Assembly (NCBI RefSeq): GCF_002994615.1
Contig: NZ_PVNK01000015.1
Coordinates: forward strand, 1-64,000
Length of the DNA: 64,000 bases
Origin: Enhygromyxa salina
Lineage (GTDB): Bacteria > Myxococcota_A > Polyangia > Nannocystales > Nannocystaceae
Reading direction: 5' to 3'
Positions 32,052 to 41,642 of this stretch are shown one piece after another (within the stretch, counting starts at the first letter, position 1; each line of letters begins with the position of its first letter). Made by a program: the position numbers and the translations under genes. The notes beneath the pieces are model-generated. The model was not told the origin of the DNA and ran no database searches. It worked only from the letters and a program-made list of their open reading frames with translations.

Positions 32052-32428
32052 GCCGTCCGGAGCCCGTAATCACTTCGGTGAGTGCGGTGGTCCGGAGTTG
32101 GATCGAGCACCCTGCTCCGAGCAACGGTGACCTCGCACCAAGAGCCTCTTGCACCCCAGATGGCGAGGCGACGGCCCGAGCTCGGACCTCCTGCGGCCGG
32201 GCGCGGAGCCCGACGGCCAAACCAGCCACCGAAGCACGAGTTCGAGGTGCCCGCCACGAGCCCCAAACGGACGACGGGCACACGGCGCCAGGAGCGAGGC
32301 CAAAGCTGTGATTGACCCGCGGTGAGCACCGAGCCGACAACGGTAGAGGCGCCCCAGATGCGCCTTTTGGCGTAAATCCAAGCTGATCGCTGCTAGACGC
32401 AGGAGCGCGCGCGATCTAGCGTGCGCCC
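32052..32428. other. Spacer without recognisable features
   Basis: About 375 bases between the sterol-reductase-like and cyclophilin genes. Frames on both strands are short, rich in Arg/Pro/Ser and unlike any family. No hairpin with a T run was seen. The end should hold the cyclophilin promoter. Confidence 0.4.
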
Positions 32429-32944
32429 ATGGCCAACCCCACCGCCACCCTCGAGACCTCGCTCGGCAACATCGAGGTCGAGCTCTTCACCGACCTGATG
32501 CCGATCACCGCTGGCAACTTCGTGAAGCTGGCCCGCAGCGGCTTCTACGACGGCCTCCACTTCCACCGCGTGATCAACAAATTCATGCTCCAATTCGGCT
32601 GCCCCCACAGCCGCGATCCCAACAGCCGCCGCGCCGGGACCGGCGACGGGCCCGACGGGACGATCCAGGACGAGCACCCCGAAAACGCGAAGCTCTCGAA
32701 CGAGCCCGGGACCCTGTCGATGGCCAACACCGGTCGGCCCAACAGCGGCAGCTGCCAGTTCTTTCTCAACACCGTCCACAACGCCTACCTCGACTGGTTC
32801 TCGCCCGGCGCGTCGAAGCACCCGGTGTTCGGGCGCGTGACCTCGGGCATGGACGTGGTCCACCAGATCGAGAAGACCCCGACCGACGCCAACGACCGGC
32901 CCCGCACCCCCGTGCAGATGATCCGCGTCACCGTGCACGACTAG
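32429..32944 (+). CDS. Cyclophilin-type peptidyl-prolyl isomerase
   Basis: A 171-residue cytoplasmic PPIase without a signal peptide. Core motifs are [46 protein letters not shown] and [14 protein letters not shown], covering the active-site Arg and Phe/Gln residues. An insertion ([20 protein letters not shown]) is longer than in Escherichia coli PpiB. It catalyses cis-trans isomerisation of Xaa-Pro bonds. The stop TAG lies inside the CTAG that begins the 182-bp palindromic repeat. Confidence 0.9.
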   Translation: MANPTATLETSLGNIEVELFTDLMPITAGNFVKLARSGFYDGLHFHRVINKFMLQFGCPHSRDPNSRRAGTGDGPDGTIQDEHPENAKLSNEPGTLSMANTGRPNSGSCQFFLNTVHNAYLDWFSPGASKHPVFGRVTSGMDVVHQIEKTPTDANDRPRTPVQMIRVTVHD

Positions 32945-33122
32945 CAGCCCGGGCTGCAATGCCTCGCGCCGCCTCGCTTGGCCTCTTCGCCGAGGGCTTT
33001 GTCGCCAAAACTTGCAGTACGCCCGGTACAGCGGCGTTTTGGCTTCGCGCCCTCGGCGAACATTCCGGCGCGAGGCGACACGATGCATTGCACCCCGGGC
33101 TGCTAGCACCCCGGGGTGCTAG
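32941..33122. repeat. 182-bp palindromic dispersed element, copy 1
   Basis: Same length as, and about 96% identical by eye to, 52118-52299. It begins and ends with CTAG and has end repeats (GCAGCCCGGG...CCCCGGGGTGC) and nested inverted arms: GCCTCGCGCC/GGCGCGAGGC, TCGCCGAGGGC/GCCCTCGGCGA and GCCAAAAC/GTTTTGGC. The whole can fold into one long hairpin. Its ends lie at gene stops. It looks like a non-autonomous MITE- or REP-type element inserted at CTAG. A frame inside encodes the same short peptide in both copies but is probably not a gene. Confidence 0.9.
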
Positions 33123-33141
33123 TCGGCAGCAAGCCGATCGC

Positions 33142-35676
33142 TCATGAGCTCAGGTCAAAGACCAGGGTCGTGGTCTCGCGCGGGCCACGATCCGCCGGAT
33201 CGATCGCAACCCAGTCGGTCCCATCGTCGCTGACCCGGCTCGGAGCGCCCCACCGGGCCTGGCCCGGATCGCCGGTCCACAGCGGCTCGCGCCAGCGCAG
33301 CGTCAGCGGCTCGGGCCCGGACCGGCGAACGAAGACCGGGCCGTCGATCTCGCAGCGCACCCGCCGGTCTTCGAGCTCACACGCGACCAGCGTGCGCGCG
33401 TCGAAGGCCTTGAGCAGCGGCCCTTGCGAGTCCGAGACGCTGCGCAAGCCAACGGCGACCAGGGTCCGGAGGCCGTCGAGCTCGGCGGTCTGGGCCATGC
33501 GCAGCGGCCCGGTCAGGCGCAGAGGTCCGAGCTCGAGCACCCGCTCGCCGGGGTCGCGGGCGAGCTCGACCCAGGCCAGGGTGCCGTCTCGCCAGCGGAC
33601 CGTCGCGCGGCTGCCCTCGAACTCGACCTCGGGGGCCGCGGCCACGACCGGCGCGGGGTCGAAGGGCGCCGCCGCGACCCGCTGCATGCTCGCAAAGCAG
33701 CGCGGCCCTTCGAAGGGCTGCTCGACGCCGAGCCCAACGAACGCGGCGTCGCCCCCGAGCACGTGCTCGACCGGGCCCGACCAGCCGAGCAGCGGACCGG
33801 CGCGCTCCCAGCCGTGAAGGCCCGCGAGCAACACAGCCGCCGCGCCCGCTCGCTTCGACTGACCGGGGCCGGCGTCGACGTACCACCACGGCGCGCTCGG
33901 ATCCCCGTGACCGAGCGACGCCCCCCTCGCGGCCGCGTCCACGATCGCCGGGCTGCCTTCGTGGGGCCGCGCGGGCGCCCCGAAGCTCGGCGCGACGCAG
34001 CTCAGGCGCACGCTCGCGAGCGCCGGTCCGTCGTCGAGCTCGAGCGGGCGCCGCGAAGGTCCGCCGAGGGCGGCGGTCGAGATCCAGTGCGGGCGCAGCT
34101 CGTCGGCGGTCCGCGCCTGCTCCGGGACCATCGCGTAGCGCGTCCACGCGAAGCCCGGCGCGACGGCCCAGGACTGCGCGCCCGAGCGGCGCCGATCAAA
34201 GCGTTGGTTCGCGGCGCTGATGACCGACGCGTCGTAGGGTCGATGGCCCTCGGTCTCCTGCGCGAACCAGGTCAGCGGCGCGTAGCTGAGCTTCTTGTAG
34301 CGATCGTGATACGCGGCCTTGCGCGTGCTCGCGCGGACGTTGTGCAGGGTCAGGCCCGCGCCCTCGCGCTCGTACTCGACGGTCCACCCGATCGCCGGCA
34401 GCGCGTGCACGAAGTCGCCCAAGTCGGCGGGCAGCGGCTGCTCGGTCGCGGTCCAAAACGGATGCTCGGGCGGCAGGGCCAAGACGGCGAGCCCGCGGGT
34501 TGCGAAGTACTGCGAGCCCGGGCGCACATAGTTCTCGAGCACCCGCGGCTGCTCACCGTGGTGGCCGAGGGTCAGGGTCTGATCGGGCGCGAACATCCCG
34601 GCCTCGACGTGGTGGCGGAGGTTGCCCGAGCTCATCCGCCGCGCGAGCCCGGGCGCGACGAACTCGTCGCCCGCGAGGACCGAGCTCTCGAGCGCCGCGA
34701 GCACGGCGCTGCGGTAGGCGAGCGAGCGGCCGATCGGGGGGACCCGGCCCTCGCGGTCCATGAGGTAGGGCAGGTGACCGAGGTAGGCGCGCGTGCGCGC
34801 GGCGATACGCTCGACCCGGGCTCGCTCGCCCTCGTGGTCGATCGCCCGGCGCCAGAAGCTCAGCTCCGGGTGGATGACGAAGGCGTTGTACCAGTCGAAG
34901 CGGTGGGCGGCGCCGTCACGATAGAAGCCGTCACCTTCGTAGTCGCGCTCGAGCAGGTCGAGCTGCTCGCTCAGCGCGGCCGCGGACACCGGGCGATCAA
35001 AGCTCAGGCGCGCGGTGTTGCGGGCGATCTGAAACGCGAGCCAGTTCGACGCGAGGGGCTCGTCGGCGGATCGCAGCCAGGCCATGATCTTCGCCTGCTC
35101 GTAGGGATCGCAGCGATCCCAGACCCGCGCGCGCGTGTCGACGAGGAACTCGGCGACCGTCGCCCCCTCGACCTTGCGCTGATCCCAGCCCGCGCCGATC
35201 TCGTACCAGTAGTCGACGCTGCGCGGGTTCGTGCCGTTGACGACGATCTCGCGGGCGATCGCCGCGATGTCGAGCTCTCGACCCTCGACCGAGATGCGCT
35301 CGGGGTTGCAGGGGCACGCGAGCCAGGCCCCGAGCGCGGGCAGCATCCGGATCGCCCCCTCCATCGACGCGGGCAGGTGCTCACCGCCAACGTAGCGCGT
35401 GCGGGCCCCGTGCTCGGAGCGATGATCCACGAAGCCCAGGACCATGCGCGCGAACACGGCCTCGTAGTGCGCCCGGGTCCAGCCCGTGTAGGGCGCGCGC
35501 TCGCGATCTTCGGCCGGGTCGAGCGCGATGACCCGCGCCGGGCTCGTCTCGAGTTGCGCTTCGCTGTCCGAGCGGGGCGGGTCCGACGAGCGGCCGCAGC
35601 CCAGCTGCACGCACAGCGCGAGCACGCACCCGACCGTGGTGGCGTGGCGCCTGACCAAGGGCTCGCTCGCGTCCAA
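33142..35676 (-). CDS. DUF2264-like lipoprotein
   Basis: An 844-residue protein. The signal peptide (LVRRHATTVGCVLALCVQLG then Cys27) suggests an exported lipoprotein. The middle (about 60-420) matches the DUF2264 layout: TRAHYEAVFARMVLGFVDHR, GAWDQR-like GAGWDQRKVEGA, NWLAFQIARNTARLSFDRP, YRDGAAHRFDWYNAFVIHPE, PPIGRSLAYRSAVLAALE. This alpha/alpha-toroid family is thought to act on polysaccharides (glycoside hydrolase or lyase-like). The C-terminal 400 residues are beta-rich, as in heparinase-like proteins. Only TTG starts precede the signal peptide; 35676 or 35658 are both possible. It follows the thioredoxin-like lipoprotein gene by 12 bases. Confidence 0.75.
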   Translation of the reverse strand: MDASEPLVRRHATTVGCVLALCVQLGCGRSSDPPRSDSEAQLETSPARVIALDPAEDRERAPYTGWTRAHYEAVFARMVLGFVDHRSEHGARTRYVGGEHLPASMEGAIRMLPALGAWLACPCNPERISVEGRELDIAAIAREIVVNGTNPRSVDYWYEIGAGWDQRKVEGATVAEFLVDTRARVWDRCDPYEQAKIMAWLRSADEPLASNWLAFQIARNTARLSFDRPVSAAALSEQLDLLERDYEGDGFYRDGAAHRFDWYNAFVIHPELSFWRRAIDHEGERARVERIAARTRAYLGHLPYLMDREGRVPPIGRSLAYRSAVLAALESSVLAGDEFVAPGLARRMSSGNLRHHVEAGMFAPDQTLTLGHHGEQPRVLENYVRPGSQYFATRGLAVLALPPEHPFWTATEQPLPADLGDFVHALPAIGWTVEYEREGAGLTLHNVRASTRKAAYHDRYKKLSYAPLTWFAQETEGHRPYDASVISAANQRFDRRRSGAQSWAVAPGFAWTRYAMVPEQARTADELRPHWISTAALGGPSRRPLELDDGPALASVRLSCVAPSFGAPARPHEGSPAIVDAAARGASLGHGDPSAPWWYVDAGPGQSKRAGAAAVLLAGLHGWERAGPLLGWSGPVEHVLGGDAAFVGLGVEQPFEGPRCFASMQRVAAAPFDPAPVVAAAPEVEFEGSRATVRWRDGTLAWVELARDPGERVLELGPLRLTGPLRMAQTAELDGLRTLVAVGLRSVSDSQGPLLKAFDARTLVACELEDRRVRCEIDGPVFVRRSGPEPLTLRWREPLWTGDPGQARWGAPSRVSDDGTDWVAIDPADRGPRETTTLVFDLSS

Positions 35677-35688
35677 TCGAAGGCCGCG

Positions 35689-36510
35689 TCAGGGCAGCGC
35701 AGCTTGGATCTCGGTCGGGCTCGGCACGCCGAGCTTGGTGATCCGCGCCCCCGGTTCGAGGAGCATGGTCCCGGGCAGGCTGATCGAGAAGCTGCCGCCG
35801 CCCTGGTCGACGCCGAAGGGGTACCAGACGTCTTGCAGGTTGCTGAACACGACCAGGCCATCTTGGCCGTAGTTGTCGGCCCACACTTGCACATCCGCGA
35901 CGGAGGCTGCACCGCCCTGAGCGTTCTCGCTCATGTAGCTGAGGGTCATGAGACCCTGCGCGTCGTACTGGTTGAAGAGCCCCGCGACCGTGGGCGCCAT
36001 GGCCTGGCAAGAGCCACACCAAAGGGCGACATATTCGAAGTAGATCGCCTCGTGGCAAAAGTCGTAGATGCGGACCGCTTCACCAAATTGATCGGTGAAG
36101 GTCCAGTCGGGGATGACCGTGCCCGGGGTGATCTGGCCGGGCTGCCACGCGCCGGGCACGACCTCGTCCTGACAGCAGCCGATGTCCCAGCCGCCCATGT
36201 AGGGGCTCTCGCCCGTGCAGTCGCCGTCACCCGTGCTCGGATCGCCGTCGCCCTCGCCCGTGCTCGGGTCGCCGTCGCCATCTCCCTCTCCCTCTCCGTC
36301 TCCCTCTCCCGTAGTCGATTCGTCGTCGCCATCGCCCGTGCTCGGGTCGCCGTCGCCCGGGTCACCGTCGCCGCCATCATCCGTCCCGAGCTCGCCGTAG
36401 CCGTCGAGCCCGAACGGGTTCGAGCCGTCCTCCTCCAGGACACAGCCAGAAGCGAGGAGCGCCGCACCCAAACCCAGTGACAACACGACTATAGTTTTGT
36501 GCGACATCAC
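35689..36510 (-). CDS. Thioredoxin-fold lipoprotein with acidic repeat linker
   Basis: A 273-residue protein. The signal peptide ends LLASGC (Cys23). Residues about 45-100 are a (GDGDPSTG)-type linker. The C-terminal domain has the TlpA/ResA layout with GTVIPDWTFTDQFGEAVRIY and the redox centre VALWCGSCQAMAP (Cys165, Cys168), then a cis-Pro-type segment SISLPGTMLLEPG. It probably handles disulphides of exported proteins. The downstream DUF2264-like gene may be in the same operon. The divergent region 36511-36692 carries its promoter. Codons for the linker are repetitive and may vary in copy number between strains. Confidence 0.82.
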   Translation of the reverse strand: MMSHKTIVVLSLGLGAALLASGCVLEEDGSNPFGLDGYGELGTDDGGDGDPGDGDPSTGDGDDESTTGEGDGEGEGDGDGDPSTGEGDGDPSTGDGDCTGESPYMGGWDIGCCQDEVVPGAWQPGQITPGTVIPDWTFTDQFGEAVRIYDFCHEAIYFEYVALWCGSCQAMAPTVAGLFNQYDAQGLMTLSYMSENAQGGAASVADVQVWADNYGQDGLVVFSNLQDVWYPFGVDQGGGSFSISLPGTMLLEPGARITKLGVPSPTEIQAALP

Positions 36511-36692
36511 CGACAGTTTTGGCAGACACGCGCATCAATATCAATGGAGAAGTCGGGCTGGGCTTCACCCATGAAATTTACGTGATCAGGATTGGGCGCT
36601 GTTACTGCGGCAGGCGCGAAATCGCACTTGATGGCCCCCTACGCGCCGCATAGCGTTGCACCGACTCCCCGGTCGTCGACGGCAAAGCACCA

Positions 36693-39110
36693 ATGCGCGA
36701 GAACAATGTAAACAGCCCGGCTCCGGCGACATTGCGTCCCCGCCTGCCGATCCCAACGTGGATGCACGCGTGGCCCCGCGGCCTGATCCCGGCGACCTTG
36801 CGGGCGAACAGCCGCGGCGTCGAGCTCTTGTATCGGGCGCCGGGTGAACGGTGGTTTCGGGTCGAGGCCTCGCTCGATCCGCGGCGGCCGTCCGCGCTCA
36901 ATGTACGCGGGATCCCGGGCCCCGACCCCGCCGCGCTCGAGCGGGTCACCAAGGCCGTCGAACAGCGCCTGCTTCGCTCGCCCTCGGCCCGCGCGTGGCT
37001 CACTCGTGCGCGTGAGTTCGTCGAGGCGCTCGCAGACATGCGCGCGTTCGGGGGTCCGGGCAGCGCCCGCGCGGCGTCACCCGAGCACGCGTCACCCGAG
37101 CACGCGATCGACCAATTGCTCACCCTCGCCGCGCAGCTGCGTCGACGCGAGCTCGACGGTCCCGAGGCGATCGCGGCGCTCGAGCGGACCCTCGCGGAGG
37201 TCGAGTCCGCGACGCCCCTGGGCGCGGAGCTCGGCATCGCGCTGGCCCTCGCTGGCGGCGCGTTCGAGCTCGCGCTGACCCGCTGGGGTCGCCACGCCGA
37301 GGCGCTCGCGGCCCGAGACGATCGCGGCGCGCTCGCCTGCGCGGGGATCATGCGCGGCTACCTCGGCCAGATCCCCGAGGCCCAGGTCAGCGCGCGCGCG
37401 CTGGCCGGGCTCGGGCGCGACGCCAGCGATGCCCGCCACGCTGGCGAGCTGCTCGAGCTCCTCGGGCTGCCGGCGCTCGCGGTCGAGCAGCTGCGGCTCG
37501 CGGCGACCGACCCGGGCGACGACGCGAGCGCCTTCGATGCCCACCGCCGCCTGGCCTCGGTCGCCGCGGCCGCCCGCGAGCTCGACCTCGTCCGGACCGC
37601 GGCCGCGGCCATGCGCGAGCACGCTCGACGCCCCGAGCAGCTCCTGGCCACCGCCTTGATGCAGCGCGAGGGCGGCGAGTTTCTGGCCGCCGAGGCGACC
37701 CTCGAACAATTGCTGCGAGACCGCCCCGAGGAGCGCGAGGGCGCCCTGCTGCTGGCGAGCTCGAGGCTGTGGCGCTGCGATCACGAAGGCGCCGCGGCCC
37801 TCGCCGCGGCCCTGCTCGAGCGCGCTCCAGACGACGCCGAGGCCCTGCGCACGCTCGGCGCCGCCGCCTACCTCGCCAGCCGCTCCGAGCTCGCCCTCGA
37901 CCTGCTCAACCGCGCGCTTCACCACAACCCCGGCGACGACGAGGCCCTGCTGTGGCGCGCCGAGCTGCTCGATCAGCTCGGTCGCTACGAGGCCGCGCGC
38001 GCAGACGTCCGCGCGGTCACCCTCGGTGATCGTGCGGTCTGGCAGCTGCTCCGCGCGCTGATCGAAGAGCACGCCACACCCACGCGGCGGATCACCCACG
38101 ACACCTGGTTCATCGTCGACACCAACATCCGCCAGCTGCTCGGCGACGAGGCCCCCGCCGACTCGAAGGCCAGCCACGAGGTCGCGGTCGACGCGATCAC
38201 CCGGGCGCTCGCGCAGCTCGGCGGCAATCGATCCGCGCGCCTGACCACGCCGACGGCCGACGGCTCGCTGCGCTGGCTCGACGACATCGAGTCGCCGCGG
38301 CGCCGGGCCGAGCAGCTCCAGCTCCACGCCTGCCACCGACCCGTCGACGAGGTCCTCGCCGAGTTCGAGGCGCTCGCCGCCCGCAACCCCACGGTGCCCT
38401 TCTTCACGACCTACGCGGCCGAGCTGCTGATGTGGCGGGGGGACTACGAGCGCGCGTTCACCATGTTCGAGCAGGTCTGGTACGCGACGCGGACCCGCTG
38501 GGGCTACGTCGGCGCGGGCGCTGCGGCGATGTTCCTCGGACGCGAGCAGCGAGCGCTCGAGCTGTGGGACGAGGGCAAGGGCTACTACAGCTACCTCGAC
38601 GCCGAGGCCACCTACTGCTACCGCGGTGAGCTCCGGCGGCGCGGCGCTCAGCTCGACGAGGCGCTGCCGGATCTCGAGCTCGCGGTCCAGGCTCGACCGA
38701 GGCGGCTCGGCGCGTGGGTCAACCTCGCCCTGCTGCATCACGCCGCCGGGCGCGAGGGGCCGCTGCGCGAGGCCGTCGCCCAGGTCGAGGCGCTGTGTCC
38801 GGCCTTCGCCTGGGAGGCCCGACGCGAGGCCGGGCTCGAGGCCGGCCAGCAGCTGCGCGCGGAGCCCGACCTGCTCGGGCGCTACATGTCCACGCTGCTC
38901 GAGCGCATGCGTGGCAACCGATCGTCGGTCATGTACTCGATCGTCGATCGGGAGCTCAGCCTGCGCGTGCTCCCGGTCGGTCTGGCCCAGACCTGGCGCG
39001 ACTTCGGCCGTCGGGGCCTGGCGCTGTTCGAGGACGAGCTGCTGTTCGAGCTGGCCGTGCAGCGGGGGATGGGCCCGCGCGACTCCAGGCCTACTTTGCG
39101 ACCGCGGTGA
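36693..39110 (+). CDS. Tetratricopeptide-repeat-type protein, 805 residues
   Basis: Mostly helical, Ala/Leu/Arg-rich protein with repeated TPR-like helix pairs from about 200 to 730 (ALACAGIMRGYLGQIPEAQV, LGAAAYLASRSELALDLLNRALHHNPGDDEALL, GWGY-like WGYVGAGAAAMFLGREQRALELW, LGAWVNLALLHHAAGRE). No catalytic domain recognised; TPRs usually serve protein-protein contacts. There is no signal peptide, so it is probably cytoplasmic. The 3' end overlaps the convergent activator gene by 20 bases. It is divergent from the thioredoxin-like lipoprotein. Function unknown. Confidence 0.75.
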   Translation: MRENNVNSPAPATLRPRLPIPTWMHAWPRGLIPATLRANSRGVELLYRAPGERWFRVEASLDPRRPSALNVRGIPGPDPAALERVTKAVEQRLLRSPSARAWLTRAREFVEALADMRAFGGPGSARAASPEHASPEHAIDQLLTLAAQLRRRELDGPEAIAALERTLAEVESATPLGAELGIALALAGGAFELALTRWGRHAEALAARDDRGALACAGIMRGYLGQIPEAQVSARALAGLGRDASDARHAGELLELLGLPALAVEQLRLAATDPGDDASAFDAHRRLASVAAAARELDLVRTAAAAMREHARRPEQLLATALMQREGGEFLAAEATLEQLLRDRPEEREGALLLASSRLWRCDHEGAAALAAALLERAPDDAEALRTLGAAAYLASRSELALDLLNRALHHNPGDDEALLWRAELLDQLGRYEAARADVRAVTLGDRAVWQLLRALIEEHATPTRRITHDTWFIVDTNIRQLLGDEAPADSKASHEVAVDAITRALAQLGGNRSARLTTPTADGSLRWLDDIESPRRRAEQLQLHACHRPVDEVLAEFEALAARNPTVPFFTTYAAELLMWRGDYERAFTMFEQVWYATRTRWGYVGAGAAAMFLGREQRALELWDEGKGYYSYLDAEATYCYRGELRRRGAQLDEALPDLELAVQARPRRLGAWVNLALLHHAAGREGPLREAVAQVEALCPAFAWEARREAGLEAGQQLRAEPDLLGRYMSTLLERMRGNRSSVMYSIVDRELSLRVLPVGLAQTWRDFGRRGLALFEDELLFELAVQRGMGPRDSRPTLRPR

Positions 39111-40530
39111 CCCGGTCGGGGCTGCGCATGGGACCCGCGGCGGCGTCCTCTTCGCGGTACTCGTTGAGCCGATACTGGATCTTGCGCGGCGAGATCCCGA
39201 GGATCCGGGCGGCCTTCGAGGTCGAGCCGCTGACGTGCTCGAGGGTCTTGAGGATTGCGAAGCGCTCGAGCTCGCGGAGGCTCGCGCCGGGCACCGAGGG
39301 CATCTCGTCGCCCGAGCGGCCCGAGCTCATCAGCTCGCGCGGGAGCTCGCGCGGCTCGACCTCGTCGCCGCGCGCGAGCACGACCGCGCGCTCGATGCAG
39401 CTCTCGAGCTGGGTGATGTTGCCGGGCCAGTCGAAGTTGAGCAGCACGCCCAGGGCCCGCTCGGTGAACCCGTTGACCGGCTTGCCGCTCGCTCGGGTGT
39501 GGCGCTCGAGGAAGTGCATGGCCAGCAGCGGGATGTCGTCACGACGCTCGCGCAGGGTCGGGACGCGCACGCAGATCACGTTGAGGCGATAGAACAGATC
39601 TTCGCGGAACGCCCCGGCCTGGACCTCGTCGTGGAGCTCTCGATCGCTGGCCGCGAGCAGGCGGACGTCGATCGGGACCTGCTCGCTGCCGCCCATCCGC
39701 TCGATCGTCCCCTCCTGCAGGGCCCGGAGGATCTTGGCCTGGGTCGGCATCGGGAGGTCCGCGACCTCGTCGAGGAACAGCGTGCCGCCCGCGGCCTGGA
39801 CGAAGCGACCCTCGCGCCGATCGGTGGCCCCGCCGTAGCCAGCCTCGTAGCCGAACAGCTCGCGGTCGAGCATGTCCTCGGTCATCGCCGCGCAGTGGAC
39901 CGGGACGAAGGGCCCCTCGCGCCGCTTGCTGAGCTCGTGCAAGGTCACCGCCACGCTCTCTTTGCCGGTTCCGTTCTCGCCGACGAGGAGGACCGAGGCG
40001 TCGGAGCTGGCGACCTGCTCGACGAGGCTCATCATCTCGCGGAAGGCGCGCGAGCGGCCGAGGAGGTTGTCGTACTCGGTCTGCTGCTCGAAGCTGTCGC
40101 GGCGGGCGAGCTCGTTGCGCAGGCGCTCGGTCTCCTGGCGCAGCGCGCGGTGCTCGAGCACGCGCTCGACGACCACGAGCAGCTGGCCGAGGTGCAGGGG
40201 CTTGGTCAGGTAGTCGTCGGCGCCCTGCTGGATCGCCTCAACGGCGCTCTCGACGGTGCCGAAGGCGGTCATGACCACGACCGAGATGTCGGAGCTGCGC
40301 TCGCGCGCCTTCTCCATCAGCTGGATCCCGTCCATGCCCGGCATCTTGAGATCCGTCACCATGATCTCCGGGTTCCACGCGTCGAGGCGACCGAGCGCCT
40401 TGAAGCCGTCGCCGGCGGACTGGACTTCGTAGCCTTCTTCTCGCAACAGCTCCGTCAACGCCGAGCGGGCGGCGGTCTCATCATCCACGACCAGGATCCG
40501 CGCCGGCGCCTTGCTCTTGTCTGACATCAT
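39091..40530 (-). CDS. NtrC-type response regulator with degenerate GAFTGA loop
   Basis: A 479-residue protein. The receiver domain (about 10-125) has the acidic pair Asp16/Asp17, phosphoacceptor Asp60 (MVTDLKMPGMDG) and Lys110 (YLTKPLHL). The AAA+ domain has Walker A GENGTGKE (184-191), GGTLFLDEVADLP and the arginine-finger region FREDLFYRLNV. The C-terminal Fis-type helix-turn-helix is TSKAARILGISPRKIQYRL. The sigma-54 contact loop, normally GAFTGA, reads GYEAGYGGATDRRE here: one residue shorter and without Phe-Thr. Regulators lacking this loop often do not work with sigma-54. A partner kinase is not adjacent; PilS in this window is one candidate. Confidence 0.85.
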   Translation of the reverse strand: MMSDKSKAPARILVVDDETAARSALTELLREEGYEVQSAGDGFKALGRLDAWNPEIMVTDLKMPGMDGIQLMEKARERSSDISVVVMTAFGTVESAVEAIQQGADDYLTKPLHLGQLLVVVERVLEHRALRQETERLRNELARRDSFEQQTEYDNLLGRSRAFREMMSLVEQVASSDASVLLVGENGTGKESVAVTLHELSKRREGPFVPVHCAAMTEDMLDRELFGYEAGYGGATDRREGRFVQAAGGTLFLDEVADLPMPTQAKILRALQEGTIERMGGSEQVPIDVRLLAASDRELHDEVQAGAFREDLFYRLNVICVRVPTLRERRDDIPLLAMHFLERHTRASGKPVNGFTERALGVLLNFDWPGNITQLESCIERAVVLARGDEVEPRELPRELMSSGRSGDEMPSVPGASLRELERFAILKTLEHVSGSTSKAARILGISPRKIQYRLNEYREEDAAAGPMRSPDRVTAVAK

Positions 40531-40724
40531 TTATTGGTGCCCGGAAAAGAACCAAAAGAGAACCTGGGCGGCGCGCAAGTCGTGCGCGTTCTGGAGAATG
40601 CCGCACGATTTTCGATGTTTTGCGAATTTATTGCGCGCTCGAAGCACTTTCGGAGGTGGCGCTAGCGCGCTTTGGTACCCTCGCTGACGCCGCCACGACC
40701 GGCCGGCTGACGGAAACGCAACGC

Positions 40725-41618
40725 ATGTCTTCGACCACAAAATGGACCCTGGGTCTCGATCTCCGCGAGGGCGCGGAGGGCCCGCTCGTCTTCGCTCGCT
40801 GGCTCCACGCCAAGCTGTCTGCCGACGGGGGGCCGACGCTCGAGCCCATCCACGTGATCGAGCAGGACCAGCTCGGGCTCCTGGCCAGCGCGGACCGGCG
40901 CGAGGAGGCCCTCGGCCTGGCCGAGGACGCCGTCGCGCGCTCGCTCGAGCGCACCGGTGACCCGACCCCGCTCGAGGGCCTGCGCTTCGTCGAGGTCGGC
41001 ACCCCCGAGGACGTGCTGGCCGACGCCGCGCAGAGCGCTGAGGGGCTGATCATCGGCCGCCTCGCGCCCCGCGGCAAGGATCGGCTCCGGCGCCTGGGCG
41101 CGGTCGCCCGCCGCCTGCTTCGGCGGCTGCCGGCCCCGACGGTCGTGGTCCCGCCCGACACCAAGACCGAGAACATCGGCAAGGGCCCGCTGATCCTGGC
41201 CTGCGACGCCCACGAAGACTCGGTCGGCGCGACCCGCTTCGCCCTGCGCATGGCCGAGCTCCTCGGCCGCGAGCTGGTCCTGGCCCACGTCGTCCCGATG
41301 CCCTATGGCTGGAGCATCGGCTACCTCCCGGCCGAGTCCGTCAAGCAAGTTCGGGCCGACCTGCGCACGGGCGGCGAGCGGACCCTCGAGCGCTGGGCGA
41401 CCAAGCACGGGATCACGGGCCTGCGCGGGATCGTGACCGAGGGCATGGTCGCCGACGAGCTCGCCCACCTCGCCGAGCGCGAAGACGCGCTCATGCTGAT
41501 CACCGGCTCGCGCAAACTCAACGCGATCGAGCGGCTGTTCGTGACCTCCGTCGGCAGCGAGCTGTGCGCCAGCGCGTCGTGTCCCGTCGCCGTCGTCCCG
41601 CCCGACTACGGCGCCTGA
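40725..41618 (+). CDS. Tandem universal stress protein (two Usp domains)
   Basis: A 297-residue cytoplasmic protein with two Usp folds. The first (about 5-145) ends in GLIIGRLAPRGKDRLRRLGAVARRLLRRLPAPTVVVPP. The second (about 150-297) has PLILACDAHEDSVGATRFALRMAELLGRE-type strands and ends ITGSRKLNAIERLFVTSVGS, then CPVAVVPP. The C-terminal G-2x-G-9x-G(S/T) nucleotide motif is only partly kept (the second domain has VGSELC). ATG 40725 was chosen over earlier starts because the Usp fold begins there. It is followed after 24 bases by another Usp gene. Confidence 0.85.
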   Translation: MSSTTKWTLGLDLREGAEGPLVFARWLHAKLSADGGPTLEPIHVIEQDQLGLLASADRREEALGLAEDAVARSLERTGDPTPLEGLRFVEVGTPEDVLADAAQSAEGLIIGRLAPRGKDRLRRLGAVARRLLRRLPAPTVVVPPDTKTENIGKGPLILACDAHEDSVGATRFALRMAELLGRELVLAHVVPMPYGWSIGYLPAESVKQVRADLRTGGERTLERWATKHGITGLRGIVTEGMVADELAHLAEREDALMLITGSRKLNAIERLFVTSVGSELCASASCPVAVVPPDYGA

Positions 41619-41642
41619 CCCCCTCTCCCGAGCACCAAGGTC

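Noticed and set aside
32959-33147. A 62-residue ORF with a nearly identical peptide in the second 182-bp copy
   Set aside because: The frame is set by the palindromic element itself. The repeated peptide follows from DNA repetition and the frame runs through both arms of a hairpin.
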